64,000 nt of DNA from assembly GCA_009746045.1 (NCBI GenBank), contig RPFO01000579.1, positions 682,160 through 746,159 of the forward strand. The letters run 5' to 3'. Origin of the DNA: Mesostigma viride. Lineage: Eukaryota > Streptophyta > Mesostigmatophyceae > Mesostigmatales > Mesostigmataceae. The notes beneath the pieces are model-generated. The model had not been told where the DNA came from. It saw nothing but the letters and a program-made list of their open reading frames with translations, and ran no database searches. Position 1 is the stretch's first letter; each line of letters opens with the position of its first letter. A program made the translations under genes and the position numbers. Shown piece after piece: positions 10,659-21,297 of the stretch.

Positions 10659-13600
10659 GATTTTTTTTGGGGGGGGGAGAAAGAAGGGAAAGAAAGGGGG
10701 AAAGCGTGTGAGCGAGGGTGTGTGGGGTGGGGAAGGAGGACTTGGAGAAAAGCCGCAGAAGCACAAATGGCCATGGAAGTGAGCGCAGGGGGTGTGAACA
10801 GGCATTGGAACAGGAAGAACAGCGGTCGTATACTATAGCAATGAATACATCATAACAATGAAGATACATTAGTGCTAGAAGTATACTGTACATGTATACT
10901 ATGCTAAGAAGTATACTGTACTTGCATGAAGTATACTGTACAAGAGTGGCATGACGTGTTTCAGATCGCTTGAGAGGAAGCATTACTCACATGGATGAGT
11001 AAGGTGCCAACTGCCCCCCGTAATGGGCCCATCTGCCTCCCGTAATGAGCCCAGTTGCCTCCCGTAAATAGCCCAACTGCCTCCCGTAATTAGCCCAGCT
11101 CCCCACCGTAAATAGCCCAACTACCTCCCGTAATGAGCCCAGCTGCCTCCCATAATGAGCCCAGCTGCCTCCCATCACTGACGTTGGGAGCTATCTAACG
11201 TGCTGCAAACCATAATTAGACACCTACTATGTCATCCATTACGATAGATAGCAAGCATCGCAGCATCGACTTAGGTCATGTGCCTCCACTCATGAGGCCA
11301 AGAGCAGGGGAAGGACGCTGAAGCCACAATGTTGGCCCACTCACAACTGTATTTGGCTTGACAAATTGACTGACTAATCTAATCAGTAATCATGCGCGTG
11401 TCCCCGTTGGTGATTCATGATGCACGCTCAAGAAAGTGCTCATACAAATCGCTGTAACTATCGCCCTGTTGACAACCTGCAAAACAATGCCTCCATTGGT
11501 AGGCCATAACGCACCATCGTCGATCAAATGCGTTGTGAGCCTGATAGATCTCCTGTGGCTCTTGGCCTTGCCCCCCATGCTAAACTGCCCGCTCCTGCGT
11601 TGTGACTCGATCACTCTCAGTGGCCCCTTACCAGATCTTGTTAACCCATTCGGTGGCCAGCTCGGGCGTTTCGGCCGCCAGGAAATACTCCTTCCTCGCG
11701 CGTGGCACCGTGAAGTCTGCCGTGTGGAGGACCCATATTATTTTTGAATGGATGGTTCCGTAGTTGTGTTTTTTAAGGGATTCCCAAGGTTCGCCATTAG
11801 ACGGTTGAGAGTTGAGCGCCCATCACAAATGTTCGGGTAATTTCACACACAATGTGTTAAGGGTTCCAACAAGGATGTGGGGAACGCGCCGATCACAAAT
11901 GTTCGGTAATTTCACACACACAATGCGTTAAGGGTTCCAATAAGGGTGTGGGGAAAGTGCGCAGGTATACAAACAAGTGCAAAAGCACGTGTAACAGCGG
12001 GTGTAATTATGTGTGCGTAAGTGGATCAAAGGCATGTGGGGCGAACTGCACAATATTATGGATAATATTCGATATGAGACTATCTATTTATAAAAAGTAT
12101 CAAAATTCAATATAATACTTTCTATTCAATAGTATATATAATAGTAAGAGTGGTAGTAATACTGTAATAGTAACAGTAATATTCTATTCTTTAAATATAA
12201 TACACTATATATTAATCAATAATATTCGATGTAATCTTATTCGATTATTCAAGGTGGCACATGATATCAGGGGTCAGGTAAAGCCTTGCTCCAAAAATGT
12301 CATCCAGAAAATAAGAAAAAAAAATGCAGCAGTCCACACAATTTGGACACAACACATCACTCCCACGCTGGCCTAAACGGGTCTACACTTGCAAAGCAAC
12401 CCCGCACAACAACACAGAGGGAGGGAAAGTGTTCAAAACTTCTACAATCGAAACTTCTTCAAATCGAATTTTCTTCACACAAAATGTGCCCCCTTCCGCG
12501 CACGTGCGCACTGCTGACATGTACAGCGAGGCAAGTTCATGCATTCCAGATAGGCATTCGAAGAGGATACAAATGCAGCACCCCTCGTACTCAGGCCCGC
12601 CACTGGCATGCCGGGATAGTTAGCCGACCAACCAACGCCGCGACCCACCCGGGTGGCAACGCGGCACACGAGGTTGCAAGGTGGCAAGGTAGCAATGCAC
12701 ATTGTAACAAGATCAATAATTGGTTTTGTCACATATCAAGCAGAGCACCAGGATGTCACATGTAAGACAAGGTAAGACAAGGGACCGTTTTATGAGGGAA
12801 AAAGAATTTCAGTGAGGCCATCGCCACGATAGCATTGCAGCCACAGTCTTACTAGAATCACTGCTCAAGTGACAGGAATTAAGACAGGTAGGGTCCATCA
12901 ACAAGGAAACGACTAAACAGTTTGTACATCCAGGAGACAAGGGGAAGATCTGTTGGGGACAATGCAACAGATTTTTCCCAATTGAAGATTGGGGAGAATC
13001 CAAAAAAATCTCCCCAATCCATTCCACTCTCGGCTAACCGACACTGGAGTCTGTTACTTGTCCCTCAACGCAACCATAAGGAAACGAGTGCTGCAAGTTC
13101 CTTGCGTTCACAAAGCACGTCCTGAACATGACAAAACAGGGTTTGCGGGGACATAACGGAGCAGGTCTGATCAAAGACCATGCCGTGGTTGAACGCGAGA
13201 ATTCTGTCCGATAATTAAAATATTATGAAATAATACAAGTTACTAAAAAATTTAAAAACTAGAGGTTAAGGGCATCCACGAGACAGTGTCATATAACTAT
13301 TATTCATAAATACGAATGACTAAATATGTTAAAAAATAGAAGTAAAGGGCATCCACGAGACAGTTTCATTTTACTACTATTCATCTTATTACTTCAGCAA
13401 CTAACAACTGAACCAAATGATAAAAAAAAGAAACGAAGAGCTATAGGAAACAGGATTTTTGACGGGGACAAGAGTGACGAGCACCGAGTTGCTACAGGAG
13501 GTTCACTCCAAATAATTGGGCCGAATGAAGGTCGACCGTCTTGAAAACCACGTGGAAAGACAGAGAAAAGGAACGCACTGCAGGTTCATTGGCGACACGA

Positions 13601-14035
13601 TGACCGTGGTAGTGCCATCAAAGTTCATGTAGCCCTTAGGCTGCCGGTCGTTCTGGTTCACCCTGCAGGGTGCGTGAATTCATACAACCAGCCCGACAAG
13701 GGTTACCGGCAGGAAAGGGTTAGATAACGCAGCAACGCAGAAAGATAGCGTGTAATAAGGCAGCATGTGACAAGACAGCGAAGGGAAGCAGCATGAGACA
13801 AGATAAGAAAGAAGTATGAGACAACACAGGAAAGAAGCATCGTGGCGGGTGCGATGTTGGATACGCTGCTTGATGTCAGGGCAAAGGCGAAAGGAAGGAA
13901 ATAACAAACACGAGGGCGTGGTCTGGCCGTACCGGTACTCTATGCGGCCAAGGGTGGGATCCAGGGAGCACCAGCGCTTGTTCCATCTTCGGATCTGTGA
14001 ATACGGAAAAAGAGCGGGACAGCGAGGACTGGGTA
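10659..14035. other. Intergenic stretch with short tandem repeats, no gene seen
   Basis: Contents include a gaagtatactgtac repeat (about 10875-10940), a roughly 21-bp minisatellite around gcccagctgcctcccgtaat (about 11014-11176), a roughly 70-bp duplication with cacaaatgttcggtaatttc (11822-11955), an AT-rich block (12050-12250) and a duplicated agggcatccacgagacagt segment (13267 and 13347). Open frames at 11436-11747 and 12286-12765 have no recognisable content. Confidence 0.5.
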
Positions 14036-14055
14036 TGAGTGAGTGAACAGGTGTG

Positions 14056-14078
14056 CGTGTGTGTGTGTGTGGGGGGGG

Positions 14079-14143
<65 letters not shown>

Positions 14144-14155
14144 GGGGGGGGGGGG

Positions 14156-14247
<92 letters not shown>
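14056..14247. repeat. GT, G-run and GA microsatellite complex
   Basis: A (GT)n run passes into poly-G, then (GA)n, a second long poly-G run (about 14133-14157), then another long (GA)n. It is purine-rich on the plus strand. The Ser/Leu- and Arg/Glu-rich frames across it are artefacts. Confidence 0.97.
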
Positions 14248-14250
<3 letters not shown>

Positions 14251-16870
14251 GGTCGAGATATTTTTGCTGACACATCTGTGACAGATGAGAAGAATTACGT
14301 GAACGTGTACACGTGCCAGAGCGAGCTCGAGTAAACAAGAGAGATAGAAAGAGGCAGTAGGGGGGGAGGGAGAAAAAAATGGGGAAGTAGGGGGAAAGGG
14401 TTCAGGATGTGTTGAAGCGTTCACTGTGACGGGGGGGAATTCAAAGGACAAAAGGGCATGCCATCCAGGCGCTGCAGGCTATGCCCATTGCACTGAGACG
14501 ACAAGCCGCACTTCGGCTGTAATTGCCATCACAGCTGAGAATTCTTCCAACCCCGTCTTGGTCGTCAAATAATCAATTATGTTATGAATTTACTGAATGT
14601 CCTCATTTTAGGTACACGAGTTCGTGAAATCTGTTTGCTCATGTGCTTACAACCATCACCAAGGTGACGCGGTCTACGTGCTTAGTAATGAATCACCAAG
14701 GTGACGCAGTCTACGTGCTTACTAATGAACCACCAAGGTGACGCACTACCATGGGTCCATTTTCATTACAAACTTCCTGATAAAATGCCGTGGTGGAACG
14801 GAATCCCTGACCGATGGGCGGAACATCACTGCAAAACAAATTTCTTGATTGTTGACACAGGGGGAGAAAATTCATTACTAGCCAGCATGCACGTGACCTT
14901 GGCCCCCTTGGCTATCATGGCCTTCAGGCCCTGGCCACAGAATGGGCTTCATATCAACGAGACAATCAGCCCAGGCCTGACGTACGGAAGATCCCTACCA
15001 TGCAAGCTCGAGCCTGCCATTACTGGCATAGTGCGGCTCGGACCAGGTGGGGCACCAGGGTCCACAACAATCTAAATCATCATTATTATTGTTATTACTG
15101 TTCTTCTTGTTGTTGTTATTATTGTTGTTACTATTAATACATCCAGGCCTCCCCCCCCAAATAGTGATAAGTTCATTCAACAACAAATCTATGAACCATC
15201 TAGCGCTCTTCATAGCAGCCCATGAAACGAAAGAGTTCAAAAAAGTAAAAACCTTGGGCCCAGAAACTGGGGAGCCCAATCCCTCAGACACCTGTCAACC
15301 ACCGTTCATCAATTTGAAGATAACCCATGCTTCACAGAAAGCAACCTTGCACTGGCGCGAGTCACAAGTGGTCAAGGGTCGCCCTCACAAAGCCTAGCAC
15401 AGCAAAGACAGATGGGCATATGCTGCATGCCCATTATTTGAAGGCTTTGTTCATTGGGCGCCAGTGGTATCATTCTAACCTCAATACTTCCATTCTTTCT
15501 ACTATGATTCTTGTTCCAAAACGTCTGGAACAGCGAAAAGGGCTAAATTAATCTGCTACTAACACGGTATCGCAGTGTGATTGGTAAGATACAAGGCAAT
15601 TATGCACCCCTTCAAGCCACAGGCTGATGCAATACAATTGTTAAGCGCCAATCTGCAACTATTATGATGACATAGCCAGTCTCACAATGCTGGCATGCGT
15701 GATAGCCAACCAAAAACAACTGGGCCTGATGATCTCGGGTAGCGAAAAGCCTCCATTAAGACGACAGGCGGCCATGCAATTTGCCATTGCAGTTCACAAT
15801 TACAATTATGGGGTAGGCATCTGTATCCAAAACCGTCTGGTCGAAAATGCCTGGGCAACTGCGGCCTAAAAATTAAGGAAATTGCCGCCTCTAGGCGTGT
15901 AGCACGCCCTCAGCTCCACCGTCCTCAGTTCTCACAAACCCCTGGCATGCCGGCCAGATCTATATGAGAACTCACCGTGTCGGATCTCTTCAGCAAATAG
16001 CCGCTTATCAGCAGCGTTGCTGGCGGAGGTCCATCCCAATTCGATGCAAGGTTCTGTTAAGACAAGGCATCGACCGGCGCATAACATCCACGCAAACGAA
16101 CGTAGGTAAGATCCCGCTCACGGCACTACTATGGACGCTAAGGTCAAACTGCCCACCTAGCCAAGCTAAAGACTCAATGGCGCGCTAAAAGCGCGTAGAG
16201 CGAAAAATACAGCCCTGTATCCCTGGGAAAGCTCGTACCGAACTTTGCATGGCGGATTGTGCTGCCGACAGTTCAGGCCCAAATTGACAAGACGCGAAAA
16301 CGAGAGAACGTTAAAAAAAACGCGTGAAATCAATCTGGCTCTGCTGCACAACTATCTGATTGTTGAATTCATCCCGATACACAGCGCGAACGCTCCTCAT
16401 GGTGCTAGTAAACGCCATAGCATGCCAGCCTCGTGTGGATCTTGTGCAGCGCATCTTCTAGGCGGGTATGACGTGCTGCTCACCGCGTATGGGTATCGTA
16501 CCACGTAAGTTTTTACGCAGGGGAACCAGAAGGGGCGTGCAGCATGGCACGCACCACGTGGCAGGTAATCGAGAGCTTTTTCCGTACCAGTCACTTTCAT
16601 CGCTGAAGCTGACAGCGCCAGGTGGCAAGTGCCATGACAAGGTTCCCCGCAACTTGCCAATCGCACCGGGGGGTAAAAGGTTGGACAGGTGGCAGAAGAA
16701 AATCAGGTGGAGCTAATTATTACAGGCATGAGGCATTTGTGGATATTGCCATTTGCCAAGCACCGTCCGTAATTGTGGTAATTATCCGTGGCACATCCAT
16801 TATTGTATTTTACCACGCAGACCAGCAGATAAGCCAAAACGCCCAAGGAGTCCGTTAATTGTTTTGGGAA
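14248..16870. other. Intergenic stretch, no supported gene
   Basis: A 41-bp unit with caccaaggtgacgc repeats about 2.5 times at 14660-14750, and an ATT/GTT microsatellite lies at about 15076-15140. The frames at 14701-15075 and 15047-15397 do not resemble known proteins. A possible exon end at 16442-16506 (frame ending HLLGGYDVLLTAYGYRT before GTAAGT) could belong upstream of the next gene, but I could not link it in phase. Confidence 0.35.
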
Positions 16871-19856
16871 ATGGCAGCGCTGCTCCAAGCCAGGTCGGTG
16901 TTATCATGTGCTCATTTGCAGTCCTCATTTCCACACGGCAATCGCAAGCTTGTCCGGGCTGTCGCTGCCATCAACCGGACTTCCAGTGCGTCCCCAAATG
17001 CCGCAACAAATTGCCGACTGGATAGCCCCCCCGACGTGGCGCGTGGTAAAGGGCAGCTTGATGTCGACACAGAACCTCGGCCAGACGCTAAGCAATCCGG
17101 CAGCGTGCTCAAACACGCTGCTCTGGGGTTATTCACAGTAGGCTGCAGCCTTCAGGCCGGCACAGCATTGGCCGATGCAGGGAATTCGCTAACTCATGGG
17201 TTGTCGCAGGTACGTCTCGTGATCTGAATTCACGACATCTGGGCCTGGCTAGGACGCAAGCAATGCAATGATGTCTGCAGTTAGTTCTGACATGTTACAA
17301 CTTAAAGACACGAGCTCGTGATCGTAATGCATGCTCCCATGTACACCGTTGGATCGTCTGTGCGCTGTGCGTTGCCAACTGCAGGCGCTGTCCTTAGGTT
17401 TCCCAGCGCTCAACCCCGAAAGTACGGACTTTGTACGGACGATTGTCTGGCTCGACTTCTGGCTTGCCGTGCTGTTCAACGTCATCGCTCCCCAATGGAT
17501 TTTTGTGGGTGCCCTCAAGGCTGATAATGGGACGTTGAAAAGGGCAAACATCGCCTATTGGCAGGTTAGTTGATCCGGGAAAAAGTTATCAGATAAAAAA
17601 ATGCCAACCAGCCTGCTCTAAAGTTTGCAGAATAGCCTGTTAATCTACTAGCCTACTTATGATCTCTCTGTTTACCCTTAATCTACTAGTCTAGTCCATT
17701 AATCTACTAGCCTACATAGTCTCTCTGTTTACCCTGGGTTCAGTCATGACGATGGCATTGGCCAAGTACTGGCAATCTCTGCACGTTGTGACTGTGGTTT
17801 CAAACTGTCTGTCTGAGGGACTACGTGTGACAGGGTGAGATACGCTGGCACATGAGTTACAACGAGGCGCCGTGTGCACTATAAGTAAGTAGGTTTCTTT
17901 AGCTTGCGTTGTCCAAAGGGATGCTGCTTTGTCTTGGGGTCATAACAACTGGCATGTGGAACGTACTCGAGCCTCAGTGTGTAGCAGGTGCTTATGCATA
18001 CCGCCATCTGGGCACCGCTGCGGAAGGCTCCTACCGCTGCACAAGCCAAGCCTTTGATACTCTGACTCTGTCAGTTTATTGGTGGGAGACGAATGGGGTG
18101 AGAAGCCGGCATAGTGAGTGGGCATTTGGTCGGTGGGAGAGTGGGCAAGTGACAGATCAGGTGCGTGGCTGTGTGCAAGTGGGCTAGCATGTATCGCGCA
18201 TGCAGCATGCTCTACGGGGTGATGGTTCTTTTTGCCCATGCTTATGGGGAGGCAGACCCCTGGACAGCGGCTTGCCTCTGGTCCTCTGACAAGTGCGTGC
18301 ACGCACCTCCACACGCTAGTGCACACCGGAGCATGACACACTGTGTCGAGGTTGGCATGCTGCTACATGGAAGTGAATTGATCGAATTTCAGTTCGTCGA
18401 TTCAATGGTAGTGGGCAGTTATCCTCTAGTTTTTCAACATGTCTTCTCTGTTGTGCCTCTGGTCACCTTGTTCTGCACGGGCATGCTCCCTCATTGAAAT
18501 CGACGTCTACTCCCCTGACTGGCTAACAAAAGGCGATTAGATTACTTCTATGCTTTCTTTTTTTACACCTCTGGCTTCCCATATGTAACCAGGGCGCTCC
18601 CTCTTGATGACCGATCCGTCTACTGCCCAAAAACCATTAACGAGATCTCAAGTATTTCTTCATGAAAGTTGCCCTCCTTGGGGTGTCCTGGCTCTTTGCC
18701 ATGACAGGCCTGCTCCCTGTTCATGGTCACCGTCTAGCTCCCAACAACCGATAACGGGATCACATCTATACATACTTTGCCCTCCTGGCGTTCTGGGTGT
18801 CTGGACCAGGCCTGCTCCCTGTTCATGGTCACCGTCTACCTCCAAATCGGTGGCTGGTCGCCCGGCTTCAACACCGAGCTGGCGAGCGTGCTGGTCACGC
18901 CGGTCGCGCTCTGGTGGTGGAAGGACCTGGGGGAAGAGATCGATGGCGCGGATGACCCCCTGACCGCCACCTGGCGCACCTGGCGCAACGTGGCCACGGT
19001 CGTGTGCCTGTGGATTGCCGCCTCACAGGTGGGCATGGTGGCCCGGGTTGGGTAGATAACGTCGCAGATTGTGGCGCGTGGCCATGGAGGTGTGCCTGTG
19101 GATCAATTGCCGCCTCGCAGGTGGGCCAGCATTCGTAATGCCCAGGTGTTAAGGCGATGTGACGCATGACCGCTCGCATGTCCCTGTGGATCGCACCTTC
19201 TCGAGTGGGCATCGTGGCCCGGGCTGGGGTAATAGTTACAGTGATGGGCTTGGGTAAATAACTGCCAGTCACGGGCTAGCGGGCGTCCACTATAGCTTGG
19301 CAAGGCAACCTCCGTTCAGGTGATTGGCATCTTTCGTGATTCTTTTTCTGTACAGCGTACATGTCTTGGTCGTTGCATCGGGTCTGTCCTATTCGTTTAT
19401 CTAGTACATCAGAAGGGTATACACCTTATTTGAAATATGGTAGCGTACTACCCACGCGTAGGATGGAATGTCACTTTGCCAAAAGCTTACAAACCCTCAA
19501 CCCTGCCCATGCCAACCCCACCACCACGGCCACCACCCTGCCAGGTGTTCACGGGCAATCAACAATGCGCGCTCGAGCCTTCATTCGCCGGCGGGATCGG
19601 CGGACCGATCCTTGCAAACCCGACGTGCGCCGCATGGCTCGAGCCCGAGTACTACTTCAACCAGCTGCTGCACCCCTGGCTGGACCCTGGCGCAGCACGG
19701 GCGGCCGCGCAGGTGGGCCTGGTGGTCTATGCGGGCCGCTGGCTGCAGCTCTTGGCATTTGAGCTGCCCGCGTGTGGGCGGTTCACGTACAAGAATGAGC
19801 GATCGTCGTCGGTGTGGCTCACGCGGGTGCTCGGGTTCCTGGGCAAGGACCAGTGA
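16871..19856 (+). CDS. Probable plastid-targeted multi-pass membrane protein, function unknown (4 exons, 349 aa)
   Basis: The exons are 16871-17209, 17385-17564, 18810-19028 and 19545-19856. They total 1050 nt, all three introns are phase 0, and every exon ends in CAG before the donor (GTACGT, GTTAGT, GTGGGC). The start gives MAALLQARSVLSCAHLQ, followed by a Ser/Ala/Arg-rich, acid-poor stretch that resembles a chloroplast transit peptide up to about residue 55. Hydrophobic segments follow at about 83-105 (HAALGLFTVGCSLQAG), 129-157 (IVWLDFWLAVLFNVIAPQWI), 174-210 (ends PVALWWW), 231-248 and 300-318. The C-terminus is VWLTRVLGFLGKDQ then TGA. I do not recognise the family. An exon could be missing in the 1245-bp second intron. 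Intron 2 carries copies of the start of exon 3, and intron 3 carries copies of its end. Confidence 0.6.
18590..18850 (+). repeat. Echo of the 3' splice site and start of exon 3 (membrane protein gene)
   Basis: The stretch 18628-18740 is a diverged direct copy of 18745-18850. Both contain caggcctgctccctgttcat and the 18 bases after it. In the echo a TAG replaces the TAC codon, so the upstream copy cannot serve as the exon. The unit is about 113 bp and includes intron sequence as well as the exon start. Confidence 0.85.
18988..19230 (+). repeat. Echoes of the end of exon 3 and its donor (membrane protein gene)
   Basis: The true border (tgcctgtggattgccgcc then TCACAG|GTGGGC) is repeated in diverged form at 19089-19127 and 19178-19230, each with gtggatc...cgc and gtgggc. 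The third copy also keeps the following intron bases (gtggcccgggctgggg). Confidence 0.85.
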
Positions 19857-21297
19857 AAGAATTGTGTACTTATAGAAACTGATAGCATGATGAAAGAGCA
19901 TTATGCAGCGTGTCTGGGCAAGGACCGATGAAGGGAACAAGACAAGGGAGGAGAGTCAGGCGTAGGGAAGAGAGAGCCCTCAATGTGAGGTTTCTGAGCA
20001 CTTAGTCTGGTGACAAAGTTGTAGAAAGTAACCAGGGAGGAGGGAGCAGCATGCATAGTGTAGGGGTTCATGGGCAAGGACCAGTGAAGCGGTGAAATGA
20101 AGAAGTGAGAGGGAGCGCGTGGTTTCACCGAGATGGATTAAAGAAGCACTATCTTGACGTCAAGGGGAATCCGTCCCTTTACTATGTGCAGTACGCTATG
20201 CAGGTATGAAGAATCAAAGAGCAGGGAGCCCACCACCCTGAACCAGCTAAACTTATAACCCCAAACAATGGAGACCTGAGGACTTATGCTCACGTGACGC
20301 AGTCACGTGTCTATTAATTAATTAATTAATTAATTAATTAATTAATTAATTAATTAATTAATTAATTAATTAATTAATTAATGGAGACCTGGGTTCTTTG
20401 GGTGAGAACCAATTGAAGTACTATATGAAGTACTATATGATCACTCTGCCCAGGCGCACTGGGCACGGTCAAAGTTATCGGTATCAACAAATTGGGTATG
20501 TTGGTGTTTGTCAATGAGCTGTACAATAATCAGTCCCCATGCATATCACGATTGCAAATGTTATATTACACGTTATGTAGTACAATATAGTTAATTTTTT
20601 CTAAATATGAATTAATCTCGTGCTCCCGTTGGGGAGTCAAGTTTTCTAAATACATGCGTCATGACCAGCACGCAGACGATTTATGATTAGTAAAAAAAAA
20701 GTACACGTGACATGCTGCGAGATGCCCGCACGTGTGCAATGACACATGATCCCAAAATGCATTATAACATGTGCATGTTTGCTTTTCTCACATATACTTC
20801 AGAATGTTTTACAGTTTTCTGGGGTTGTTTGCATGAAGGGTATTCGAAACCCAGACACCATGCACGGGAAGACCGCACATGCACCACGTGCACGTTTATC
20901 CGCATGCCCCTTGTGCATCCAGGTGGCTTTCACTGGCGCCCCCGCAGCCATCATACATGCATGCTTGCTAATTAGGCGCACTGCAAAAAATGGTGCATGG
21001 TCACGCTATGCGCAAAGTCAGAGCAGAATCTGTGGCCCAAGCACCCGTCGCATCCTGTGCATACGGTTTACTGATTCAGCTTAGATGGAGCCAGGTAACC
21101 CTCGATCTACACCAGCGATAGTGCATAGTGTATACCTTGGCATCCCGCACAATTTCCTAGCCTGCACCAATTTCCTTATTGGGATAGCCAGGGAATGCTC
21201 AGTTGTGACGGCAGCAGCTAGGCACTTTGCAGTCGTAGAAGGCATCAATAGCCTCATTACACTACCTGCGACACAATACGCGAGAGATCAGTCAAGA
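19857..21297. other. Intergenic stretch between convergent genes; only a LINE tail
   Basis: A diverged repeat of gggcaaggaccagtgaa from the preceding exon end recurs at about 19915-19930 and 20071-20087, so the terminal exon also has echoes downstream of its stop. A LINE-tail insertion lies at 20279-20379. I see no supported gene. Confidence 0.5.
20279..20379 (+). mobile_element. LINE tail-only insertion with 12-bp TSD
   Basis: The insert has only the last 30-odd bases of the LINE 3' UTR, including the hairpin CACGTGAC-GCA-GTCACGTG, followed by about 70 bp of TTAA repeats. The direct repeat AATGGAGACCTG flanks it exactly (20267-20278 and 20380-20391). This is an extreme 5' truncation and defines the true 3' end and tail of the family. 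Confidence 0.92.

Noticed and set aside
8012-10774. Very long open frames (700-920 codons) on both strands through the purine tract
   Set aside because: The 8-bp unit has no stop codons in any frame. Only 8066-8686 on the minus strand has non-repeat content and is used as an exon.
13680-14451. Ser/Leu- and Arg/Glu-rich frames
   Set aside because: They are products of (GA)n and poly-G microsatellites.
14701-15075. 124-codon frame with Trp- and His-rich sequence
   Set aside because: No family resemblance, no splice context, and its start lies in a 41-bp tandem repeat.
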